From a bacterium (GTDB lineage: Bacteria; Krumholzibacteriota; Krumholzibacteria; LZORAL124-64-63): a stretch of DNA of 20,138 bases. The DNA is taken from contig JAASSM010000002.1 of NCBI GenBank assembly GCA_021767885.1, forward strand, positions 1-20,138. Reading direction: 5' to 3'. How positions within the stretch are numbered: position 1 is the first letter of the stretch; every line of letters starts with the position of its first letter. A model generated the notes under the pieces. It was not told the DNA's origin, searched no databases, and saw only the letters and a list, made by a program, of their open reading frames with translations. Positions 9,216-15,799 of this stretch are shown here, one piece after another. The position numbers were made by a program, and so were the translations under genes.

Positions 9216-10233
9216 CCTCGATCACCTTGCGGAAGGCGTGCTTGCGCTGGATGGACCGCTCGCGGGCGCCGGCCACCGACTCCACCCAGTCGACCACCTG
9301 GGTCTGCAGGCGGGTGCGGTTGAGGCGGTTGATGCGGGTGATGCCGCCGGGGCTGAGCACGTTGACCTCGATGAGCTTGCCGCCGATCACGTCCAGGCCG
9401 GCGAAGTAGAGGCCGTCGCGCACCAGGCGCGGGCCGATCACCCGGCAGAGCTCCTTCTCCTGCCGGGTGAGGGTGTGCTTGCGCACGGTGCCGCCGGCGT
9501 GGACGTTGCTGCGGGCCTCGTCGGCGGCGGGCACGCGGTGCATGGCGCCGATGGGCTCGCCGTTGAGCATGAGGATGCGCACGTCGCCGGCCTCGGCCCC
9601 CGGGACGTACTCCTGGAGGATCACGTAGTTGGAGGCGTCGCCCTCGCCGATGTAGAACTCCAGCAGGGAGCGGAAGCTGGCCATGGCGCGCTTCTCGATG
9701 AGGATCACGCCGCGGCCGCCATATCCGTTGAGCGGCTTGAGGATCATCTTCTCCTCGCCCGACTCCCGGAACACGCGCTCGAGGTAGTCCTTGTTCTTCG
9801 AGACGTGGGTCACCGGGATGAAATCGTGGTCGGGGTCGGCCAGCGACGTGGTGTAGAGCTTGTTGCTGCCCACGCGCAGGCCGTCGAGGTCGTTGATGAT
9901 GAAGGCGTCGCCGCGGACGGAGTCCAGGAAGTTGAGCGCCACGGTGTCCAGCGGCGGGTTGGCCCGCATGAAGATCACGTCGAAGCCCGAGAGCGGCAGC
10001 TTGCTGCGCTTGAACTCGGTGTGCCGGTAGAACGACGGGATGTTCCCCGAGACGCGGTTGTTCTGGATCACCCGGCAGAACGCGTGCGCCGTGTTGTCCC
10101 GGATGGTCAGACCGCTGGGCGTGGTGATGCCCACGCGGTGGCCGCGGGCGGCGCACTCGTGCACCAGGCGCAGGGTGGTGTCGGTCTCCGGGGAGATCCG
10201 CTCCCAGGGATACATGACGAAGCAGACGTTCAA
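9199..10233 (-). CDS. Glutathione synthetase (GshB)-like ATP-grasp ligase, TTG start
   Basis: A 344-residue cytoplasmic ATP-grasp enzyme of the prokaryotic glutathione synthetase type. It starts N-V-C-F-V-M-Y-P-W-E and carries the ATP-binding K166-P-L-N-G-Y-G-G-R-G-V loop, D-V-R-I-L-M-L-N-G-E-P-I-G-A (217-230), S-N-V-H-A-G-G-T (242-249) and the Mg-binding D-V-I-G-G-K-L-I-E289-V-N291 block. Such enzymes join a carboxylate to an amine through an acyl phosphate. No gshA is nearby, so a peptide or amide other than glutathione is plausible. The open frame extends to ATG 10419, but homology begins at 10233. There a TTG follows GGAGG by 5 nt, and the longer start would lie upstream of the promoter found at 10309-10337. 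It is the first gene of an operon with the amidohydrolase/DUF1704 fusion. Confidence 0.9.
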   Translation of the reverse strand: MNVCFVMYPWERISPETDTTLRLVHECAARGHRVGITTPSGLTIRDNTAHAFCRVIQNNRVSGNIPSFYRHTEFKRSKLPLSGFDVIFMRANPPLDTVALNFLDSVRGDAFIINDLDGLRVGSNKLYTTSLADPDHDFIPVTHVSKNKDYLERVFRESGEEKMILKPLNGYGGRGVILIEKRAMASFRSLLEFYIGEGDASNYVILQEYVPGAEAGDVRILMLNGEPIGAMHRVPAADEARSNVHAGGTVRKHTLTRQEKELCRVIGPRLVRDGLYFAGLDVIGGKLIEVNVLSPGGITRINRLNRTRLQTQVVDWVESVAGARERSIQRKHAFRKVIEDEHAS

Positions 10234-10237
10234 CGGT

Positions 10238-10243
10238 CCCTCC
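10238..10243 (-). promoter_or_regulatory. Ribosome binding site fixing the TTG start of the ATP-grasp gene
   Basis: On the minus strand GGAGGG precedes the TTG at 10233-10231 by 4 nt (GGAGG by 5 nt). No comparable site precedes any upstream in-frame ATG, and the conserved protein sequence begins exactly here. Confidence 0.75.
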
Positions 10244-10308
10244 AGGGGGAGGGTGGCGGCGGGCCGCCGCCGCATCCGCGGACGGCCGGCTGGCGCCGGG
10301 GGCGCGGG

Positions 10309-10337
10309 AATATAGAGCGCCGGTCCCCGGACGACAA
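10309..10337 (-). promoter_or_regulatory. Sigma70-like promoter of the ATP-grasp/peptidase operon
   Basis: On the minus strand TTGTCG (10332-10337), exactly 17 bp, then TATATT (10309-10314). This is 4 of 6 and 5 of 6 consensus matches with optimal spacing, in an otherwise very GC-rich region. Transcription would begin near 10302, leaving a leader of about 70 nt before the TTG start. The other side of this 290-bp divergent gap holds an AT-richer patch at 10429-10446, including TATGAT (10436-10441), a possible -10 for the plus-strand hydrolase gene without a convincing -35. It also holds a 7-bp-stem hairpin (10396-10402/10412-10418). Confidence 0.6.
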
Positions 10338-10523
10338 CCGCGAATCGCGCCCCCATCCTCGGTGGGCCCGGGGGCCGAACGGACGGGCGGCCACGTGGGG
10401 AGACCGCGGACCTCCCCAAAAGCGGAGCGATATGGTATGATATGGGTCCCGGGTCGCGTCCCGCCGCGGCCCTCCCTCGCCAACCGCCGGCGCCCCCCGC
10501 GCCGGCCTGCCAGGAGACGACCC

Positions 10524-12653
10524 ATGCCCACGTTCGCCCCTCGCCTCCCGGACCGCCCCCGCGCCCCGGCCCGTGCCGCCGTGCCCTGCACCGGTCCGGT
10601 CCGCTCCCCGCTGTGGCCCCTGACCGCCCTCGCGGTGATGCTCACGGTCCTCGCCATGCTGGCCCCCGCACCGGCGCTTGCCGAGGTGCATCGCCTTTCC
10701 GACACCCAGACCGGCTGGTACTGGCTCTACAACGTGACGGTCGAGGACGTGAACGCGTTCCTCGCCGAGACCGACGCCCGCATCATCGACGTCGAGATCC
10801 ACGCCGCCTCGCCCCTGCGCCTGACCGTGGCGTTCGTCCAGAACGAGGGCGTCTACGCCTCGGGCTGGTGGTGGTACTACGGGCTCGACTTCGAGGAGGT
10901 GGCCCGCTACGTCGTCGAGAACCAGGGCCGCCTCATCGACATCGAGCGCTACGTGGTGGGCGACCAGACGCGCTGGGCGGTGGTCATGGTGCCCAACGTC
11001 GGCGACCAGCAGAAGGCATGGTGGTACTATGCCGGCCTGCGCGCCGAGGCCATCTCCAGCTACCTCGAGACCAACCAGGCCCGTCTGGTGGACATCGAGT
11101 CCTACGACACCGCCGAGGGCCGCCGCTACGCCGTGATCATGATCGCCAACGCCGGCGACGACGCGACCCCCTGGGGCTGGTTCTACAACGTGGACCTCGC
11201 CACGCTGACCGACTACATGGACCAGAACGGCATGCGGCTGCTGGAGTTCGAGGTCCGCGACCCGTCCGCGCCCACCTTCGATGCGGTGATGGTGCCCCTG
11301 AGCTTCCACACGCCGCACACCTGGTGGTGGTATTACAACGTGACGGCCGACCGGCTGGCCGACCTCACCAGACAGGCGGCCTCGCGCATCACCGACCTCG
11401 ACACCTATCTGGTGGATGGCGAGCGACGGTTCAGCGCCGTGCTGCTGAACAACGCCAACGATCTGACCGTCGCCGCCGGCGAGGCGCTGCAGTGGGGCAG
11501 CGACGGCTGGACCGGCGCCTACCTCAAGGAGGTGGACGGCCCGACGCTCGCGTATCTCCAGCCGGACTTCGTGTTCGAGCCGGCGAGCACCATCAAGGCC
11601 ATCCACCACCTGCACGCCATGCGCAGCGTCATGGCCGGCCAGTCCAGCCTGGGCCAGCCCGTGACCTACTCGGAGAACTACTCCGGGAGCTGTCCCGTGG
11701 GCGGGGCGCCCTTCACCACGCAATCGCTCCAGGAGACGCTCCGCCGGATGATGGTCAACTCCGACAATGCGGCCACCGAGGGCATCACCCAGCTCTACGG
11801 CCAGGGCGACATCGAGCAGACCGCTCAGCTCATCGCCCAGATGGCCAGCACCGAGCTGAACCACACCCTCGGGTGCGCCGCCGGCGCGCTGAGCGATCCC
11901 AACCGCCTCACCCTGCGGGACGCCGGCCGGCTCTACGAGGGCGTCCAGACCCTGGATCTCCTGGACCAGCCCCGGCGCGACACGTTCTACGCGCTGATGC
12001 AGAACCAGGACACGCCCGCGCCGTGGTGGTTCACCAACATCCTGCGCGGCACCATCGACCAGGTGGCCGGCGACCTCGGCCTGCCCGACCAGATCGCCGA
12101 CGACTACTGGGAGGCGACGCTCACCGCCTGGAAGCCCGGCGGCTACACGCTGAACGGCCTGGCGTACACCTCGGTGGCCGGCGTGGTGAGCCTGCCGCGC
12201 TGCACGTCGGGGCCCATGACCGACCGCACGCATTACGTGTTCGGCATCTTCGTCGAGGGCGCGGCGGACGGGACCTCCCTGGCGAGGATCCAGGCCGCCT
12301 GTCCGGTGCTCTTCCGCGACCTGATCGCGGCCGAGATGCAGAACTGCCCGACGGCGGTGGACGGGCTGCCGCTGGCGCAGACGCTGCTGGCGCCGCCACA
12401 CCCCAACCCGTTCAACCCGCGGACCGAGCTGGCCTTCAGCCTCGAGCGGCCGGGCGAGGTCCACCTCGCGGTGTACGACGCGGCCGGGCGCCGGCTCGCC
12501 GTCCTCGCCGAGGGGCATCACGACGGCGGCCGGCACACCGTGGTCTGGAACGGGCGCGATCAGCAGGGTCGGCCCGCGGCCGCGGGTGTCTACATCGCCC
12601 GGCTGGTGGCGGGCGACCGCGTGGAGTCGCGGAAGCTGGCGCTCATCAAGTAG
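10524..12653 (+). CDS. Secreted beta-lactamase-fold serine hydrolase with five WYY tandem repeats and C-terminal sorting module
   Basis: A 709-residue exported protein. After a long basic N-region the signal helix spans about 31-53 (A-P-A-L-A cleavage). Residues about 62-315 hold five repeats of about 50 residues with the pattern W-x-W-Y-Y-n-V...R-L-I-D-I-E-x-Y...Y-A-V-V-M..N, resembling bacterial tandem repeat domains. Residues about 318-608 are a penicillin-binding/class A beta-lactamase-like serine hydrolase: S355-T-I-K358 (SxxK), S413-D-N415, and K537-P-G-G in the KTG position. Residues about 626-709 are the N-P-F-N-P-R-T FlgD-like sorting module. The overall repeat-plus-hydrolase plan recalls fungal polyglycine hydrolases. 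It may cleave a peptide or ester outside the cell; true beta-lactamase activity is less likely. ATG 10524 has AGGAG at 7 nt; earlier in-frame starts are R/P-rich. It converges with the next gene. Confidence 0.87.
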   Translation: MPTFAPRLPDRPRAPARAAVPCTGPVRSPLWPLTALAVMLTVLAMLAPAPALAEVHRLSDTQTGWYWLYNVTVEDVNAFLAETDARIIDVEIHAASPLRLTVAFVQNEGVYASGWWWYYGLDFEEVARYVVENQGRLIDIERYVVGDQTRWAVVMVPNVGDQQKAWWYYAGLRAEAISSYLETNQARLVDIESYDTAEGRRYAVIMIANAGDDATPWGWFYNVDLATLTDYMDQNGMRLLEFEVRDPSAPTFDAVMVPLSFHTPHTWWWYYNVTADRLADLTRQAASRITDLDTYLVDGERRFSAVLLNNANDLTVAAGEALQWGSDGWTGAYLKEVDGPTLAYLQPDFVFEPASTIKAIHHLHAMRSVMAGQSSLGQPVTYSENYSGSCPVGGAPFTTQSLQETLRRMMVNSDNAATEGITQLYGQGDIEQTAQLIAQMASTELNHTLGCAAGALSDPNRLTLRDAGRLYEGVQTLDLLDQPRRDTFYALMQNQDTPAPWWFTNILRGTIDQVAGDLGLPDQIADDYWEATLTAWKPGGYTLNGLAYTSVAGVVSLPRCTSGPMTDRTHYVFGIFVEGAADGTSLARIQAACPVLFRDLIAAEMQNCPTAVDGLPLAQTLLAPPHPNPFNPRTELAFSLERPGEVHLAVYDAAGRRLAVLAEGHHDGGRHTVVWNGRDQQGRPAAAGVYIARLVAGDRVESRKLALIK

Positions 12654-12668
12654 GCCCGCGCCGGCGGG

Positions 12669-14054
12669 TCACCGGACCAGGGCGACCGGTCGCCGCGCCG
12701 TCCGGTCGCCCACCGCGAGCCGGACCACGTAGACCCCGCTGGCCAGGCCGCGCGGCTGCCAGGTCACCGCGTGCGGTCCGGCGGTCACCGGCCCGTCCAG
12801 CAGGGTGGCCACGCGGCGGCCCCGCAGGTCGTGCACCGCGAGGCGGGCGTGGCCGGCCACCGGCACGGTGAAGTGCAGCACGGTGCGCGGATTGAAGGGG
12901 CTGGGGGCGGCGTGCAGCGTGAGGGCCGGCGCCGGCGGCGGCGCGTCGGACGGGCCGCCGAGGGGGTAGTCGGTGCGGAAGACGCCGCCGGTGGCCGTGG
13001 CCACGTAGAGGTCCTCGGGATGGGAGACCACGCCGAGGATCTCCTCGCCGGCCAGGTCGCCGGCCCAGTCCGTCCAGTCCCACGCCCCGACCACGGCCCG
13101 CAGCAGGCCGCCGTCCGGCGTGACCACGAAGAGGTCGTCCTGCTGGCCCCAGGGGTCGAGCTGGACCAGGAGTTGCCGCGGGGCGCCGGTGGTGGCCAGG
13201 ACGCGTTGCCAGGCCACCGGCGCGGTGGCGGTGAAGTAGACGCCGTCGTCCATGGCCGCCAGGAGCCAGGGGAAGGTGTCGCGGCCCGGTGCGGTGGCGG
13301 CCGCCGCCTCGCCGCTCGCCGGCGCGTCGGGCGCGGTGCCCGGGACCAGGATGATGGGCCCGAGCTCGAGGAGCGCGGCCACCGTGCCCGGCGGCAGGCC
13401 GGTGCTGCGGTCGTGCCAGGTCTGGCCGCCGTCGTCGGTGTAGGCCACGCCGGCGTCGCCGGCGACGTACCACTCCTGGGGACTCCAGACCAGCAGGTCG
13501 GTGAGGTCGCGGTGGCCGTGGCCGGCCAGCGGCTGCCAGGTGTTGCCGGTGTCGGCGCTGGCGACGAGCTCGCCGTCGGTGGCGCCGAGGGCGCGGGTGC
13601 AGGCCAGGCCGAGGGGCTCGAACCAGCCGGTGAAGGCGAGGTCGGACACCGGGCCGGCCGCACCGGCGTAGACCACCTGGTCGCGACGCAGCGGGAAGCT
13701 CACCTCCAGCGTGCCGTGGCCGTCGGGATCGGTGCGGCCGGTGAGCACGCGATGGTCCAGGCGCGGCACGCCGGCCATGGCGGTGAGCGCCCGGCCGGGC
13801 ACCCCCGGCTCGGCGAAGCTGGTCCACTGGGCCGTGGGCATGTCGTACAGCCAGTAGCCGTCCGCGGTGGCCAGGAAGAGGGCGTGGTGGTGGCGCTCGT
13901 CCCAGAGCAGGTCGGTGGCCGCGATGCCGTCCGGGCCCACCGGTTCCCACGCGGGAGGATCCTCGCTGGCCCGGGCGGCGGTGGGGGTGATGGGCGCGGC
14001 GGCGGCGGCCAGCAGACACGCGGCGGCGGCGAGGATCGCGGGGCGAGGGGCCAT
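12669..14054 (-). CDS. Secreted beta-propeller-like (BNR/Ycf48-type) protein with C-terminal sorting module
   Basis: A 461-residue exported protein with a signal peptide (hydrophobic at about 6-20, A-R-A-S cleavage near 29). The body is a series of W/Y-rich blade-like segments such as W-E-P-V-G-P-D-G, S-A-D-T-G-N-T-W-Q-P-L and T-D-D-G-G-Q-T-W-H-D, matching the S/T-x-D-x-G-x-T-W Asp-box (BNR) repeats of sialidase-like or Ycf48-like propellers. No catalytic set is evident, so a binding or surface role is likely. The end, from P-F-N-P-R-T (about residue 387) through G-V-Y-V-V-R-L to the terminal A-L-V-R, is the FlgD-like sorting module shared with two other proteins here. ATG 14054 has GGAGGAA 6 nt upstream and a good promoter at 14090-14119. 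It converges with the serine hydrolase gene at a distance of 15 bp. Confidence 0.85.
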   Translation of the reverse strand: MAPRPAILAAAACLLAAAAAPITPTAARASEDPPAWEPVGPDGIAATDLLWDERHHHALFLATADGYWLYDMPTAQWTSFAEPGVPGRALTAMAGVPRLDHRVLTGRTDPDGHGTLEVSFPLRRDQVVYAGAAGPVSDLAFTGWFEPLGLACTRALGATDGELVASADTGNTWQPLAGHGHRDLTDLLVWSPQEWYVAGDAGVAYTDDGGQTWHDRSTGLPPGTVAALLELGPIILVPGTAPDAPASGEAAAATAPGRDTFPWLLAAMDDGVYFTATAPVAWQRVLATTGAPRQLLVQLDPWGQQDDLFVVTPDGGLLRAVVGAWDWTDWAGDLAGEEILGVVSHPEDLYVATATGGVFRTDYPLGGPSDAPPPAPALTLHAAPSPFNPRTVLHFTVPVAGHARLAVHDLRGRRVATLLDGPVTAGPHAVTWQPRGLASGVYVVRLAVGDRTARRPVALVR

Positions 14055-14089
14055 GATCGATTCCTCCGGCCTGAGCGGTGGTTGAACAC

Positions 14090-14119
14090 ATTATCTCATG
14101 GGTCGCGCCCGGCTGGCAA
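14090..14119 (-). promoter_or_regulatory. Sigma70-like promoter of the beta-propeller-like gene
   Basis: On the minus strand TTGCCA (14114-14119), an 18-bp spacer, then GATAAT (14090-14095). Each hexamer matches 5 of 6 consensus bases. The leader to ATG 14054 would be about 30 nt and contains the GGAGGAA ribosome site. The same 137-bp gap carries an 8-bp direct repeat GGCTGGCA (14111-14118 and 14130-14137) of unknown meaning upstream of the divergent SDR gene. Confidence 0.6.
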
Positions 14120-14191
14120 CCGGCAGCGTGGCTGGCACGTAGGACCGGGCCAGGACGCCAGCCCCGGACCCCTCGTCAGGAGAGACCCGCC

Positions 14192-15352
14192 ATGACCGCC
14201 AGCCGCCGCACGTTCCTGAAGACCTCCGCCGCCACCGCCGCCCTGCTGTCCCTGGGCGCGGCCGCCCGGGCCTCCGACGTCCCGCGGTGGGAGCCGCCTC
14301 GCGAGGTCGGCCGTGCCGGCCGCAGGCTCCGCCTGCTCATCCTGGGCGGCACGCGCTTCCTGGGGCCCCACACCGTGGAGTTCGCCCGCGCACGCGGCCA
14401 CGCGGTCACGCTCTTCAACCGCGGCAAGACCGCGCCGGAGCTCTTCGCGAGCCTGGACCAGCGCCGCGGGGATCGGGCGGCCGGCGATTACGCCAGCCTG
14501 GCGGAGGGCACCTGGGACGCGGTGATCGACACGTCCGCCCACCGCCCGCACTGGGTCCGCGAGGCCGCCCAGGCCGTGGCCGGCCGCTGTGGCCGCTACC
14601 TCTACATCAGCAGCACGGGGGTCTACTGGCCCTACGAGCGGCACGGTATCGACGAGACCGGCGCCGTGGCTCCCCCGCCGGACGACCTCGATCCCGAGCA
14701 GATCACCGGCAGCAACTTCGGCGGCCTGAAGGTGTGCTGCGAGCGGGAGGCGGAGCGCTGGTTCCCCGGCCGCACCACGGTGATCCGGCCGCACCTGATC
14801 GTCGGGCCCGGGGACAACAGCGACCGCTTCACCTACTGGCCCGAGCGCATCGCCCGTGGCGGCGAGGTGCTCGCGCCCCCGGCGGACGATCCCGTCCAGT
14901 GGATCGACGCCCGCGATCTCGGCGCCTTCATGGTGCACTGTCTCGAGCAGGACCTGACCGGCATCTACAACGCCGTGGGGCCCCGGTCCGCCTGCACGGT
15001 GGCCGGGCTCCTGTACGGCATCCGCGCCACGGTGAGCAACGCGATCGGTTTCACCTTCGCCGATCGCGAGTTCCTGGCCGCCCAGGGCATCGGCGGCTGG
15101 ATGGATCTGACGGTCTGGATCCCGCCCGTGGCCGAGAGCCTGGGCATGAACACCATCGACGGCGGCAAGGCCGTGGCCGCGGGGCTGAGCTTCCGGCCCC
15201 TGGCCGACAGCGCCCGCGACACGCTGCAGTGGTGGCGGGCGCAGCCGGAGGCGCGGCGCGCGGAGCCCCGGGCGGGGCTGTCGGCGGCGCGGGAACGGGA
15301 GATCCTGACGGCCTGGCACGCCCGGCAGGCGGCCGCCGGGGCGGCCGGCTGA
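14192..15352 (+). CDS. TAT-exported atypical short-chain dehydrogenase (NAD-dependent epimerase/dehydratase family)
   Basis: A 386-residue Rossmann-fold protein with a twin-arginine signal (S4-R-R-T-F-L-K10, hydrophobic at about 12-25), so it should fold with its cofactor in the cytoplasm and cross by the TAT route. The NAD(P)-binding loop is L-G-G-T-R-F-L-G (51-58), followed by F-N-R-G-K-T (75-80) and Y-I-S-S-T-G-V-Y (138-145). The position of the catalytic YxxxK motif reads F176-G-G-L-K180, so the usual Tyr is Phe, consistent with an atypical SDR. V-I-R-P-x-L-I-V-G-P-G-D and the W-I-D-A-R-D-L block fit extended SDRs. ATG 14192 has AGGAGA about 8 nt upstream and begins exactly at the TAT signal; the longer ORF to 14078 lacks this logic. 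The substrate is unknown. Confidence 0.88.
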   Translation: MTASRRTFLKTSAATAALLSLGAAARASDVPRWEPPREVGRAGRRLRLLILGGTRFLGPHTVEFARARGHAVTLFNRGKTAPELFASLDQRRGDRAAGDYASLAEGTWDAVIDTSAHRPHWVREAAQAVAGRCGRYLYISSTGVYWPYERHGIDETGAVAPPPDDLDPEQITGSNFGGLKVCCEREAERWFPGRTTVIRPHLIVGPGDNSDRFTYWPERIARGGEVLAPPADDPVQWIDARDLGAFMVHCLEQDLTGIYNAVGPRSACTVAGLLYGIRATVSNAIGFTFADREFLAAQGIGGWMDLTVWIPPVAESLGMNTIDGGKAVAAGLSFRPLADSARDTLQWWRAQPEARRAEPRAGLSAAREREILTAWHARQAAAGAAG

Positions 15353-15356
15353 GTCC

Positions 15357-15378
15357 GCCGCTCGCGGCCGCGAGCGGC
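15357..15378. terminator. Perfect 22-bp palindrome between convergent genes, probable bidirectional terminator
   Basis: Bases 15357-15378 are a perfect palindrome with a NotI-type GCGGCCGC core. As RNA it folds to a 9-bp stem with a GGCC loop in either direction. It starts 5 nt after the SDR stop and lies 22 nt beyond the stop of the opposing DUF2905 gene. There is no T-tract. The right arm is followed by a second copy of CGAGCGGCC (15381-15389). Confidence 0.5.
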
Positions 15379-15399
15379 CCCGAGCGGCCGGCCACGATC

Positions 15400-15624
15400 T
15401 CAGCGGAGCCAGCGCTGGACCAGCCAGATCGCCAGGTTGAGCACCAGGGAGACCACCAGCAGCGAGACCCAGGGGATGTCCACCCGCAGGCCCGGCCGCT
15501 CGATGCGGATGTCGCCGGGCAGGCGTCCGAACCAGTTCAGGGCGCCCGACCACACCAGCAGGCCCACGCCCACGAGGGCGAGGCCGCAGAGCACGATGAG
15601 CCGGCCGAGCTGGATGGGGGACAT
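15400..15624 (-). CDS. DUF2905 family small membrane protein (74 aa)
   Basis: A short two-helix membrane protein of the DUF2905 family. Helix 1 is about residues 8-25 (L-I-V-L-C-G-L-A-L-V-G-V-G-L-L-V-W), then the diagnostic F-G-R-L-P-G-D-I-R-I-E-R-P loop (32-44), then helix 2 at about 50-70 (V-S-L-L-V-V-S-L-V-L-N-L-A-I-W-L). The function of this widespread family is not known to me. The open frame reaches 15756, but ATG 15624 has GGAGA 6 nt upstream and matches the family start; the 44 upstream residues are R/G/P-rich. It lies 172 bp downstream of the kinase gene on the same strand, so co-transcription is possible but not shown. Confidence 0.85.
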   Translation of the reverse strand: MSPIQLGRLIVLCGLALVGVGLLVWSGALNWFGRLPGDIRIERPGLRVDIPWVSLLVVSLVLNLAIWLVQRWLR

Positions 15625-15738
15625 GGCGTCTCCGGCGTGGCGAGAGGTCCGGGGCGGTCCGCCGGCTCCGGGGACCCGGAGCGAGGATACCACGCGCGCC
15701 CGCGGTGGCCAGCCTGGATCGTCGCCGCGCCGGACCGG

Positions 15739-15799
15739 ACCGTCGCCGGATCGCACCGTCGCCGGATCCGGCCCCGGGACCTCAGGCCCCGGGACCTCA
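15739..15799. repeat. Two short tandem repeats at the 3' end of the kinase gene
   Basis: A 14-bp unit ACCGTCGCCGGATC occurs at 15739-15752 and 15755-15768 (16-bp period). It is followed directly by a perfect 15-bp tandem duplication, GGCCCCGGGACCTCA, at 15770-15784 and 15785-15799. The last three bases of the second copy are the kinase stop codon on the minus strand, so the first copy supplies a second in-frame TGA five codons later. The remaining 15625-15738 holds no gene I can support. Confidence 0.7.

Noticed and set aside
6189..9323. 1044-residue plus-strand open frame antisense to the DUF1704 fusion
   Set aside because: No ribosome site or recognisable domain; composition (V/A/G/H/Q-rich) is that of an antisense shadow.
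10238..10419. ATG 10419 start for the ATP-grasp gene
   Set aside because: The extension is R/P/G-rich and lies partly upstream of the probable promoter; TTG 10233 has the ribosome site and family start.
14133..14148. Possible sigma54 promoter (TGGCAC) before the SDR gene
   Set aside because: The required TTGC-type -12 element is missing at the correct distance.
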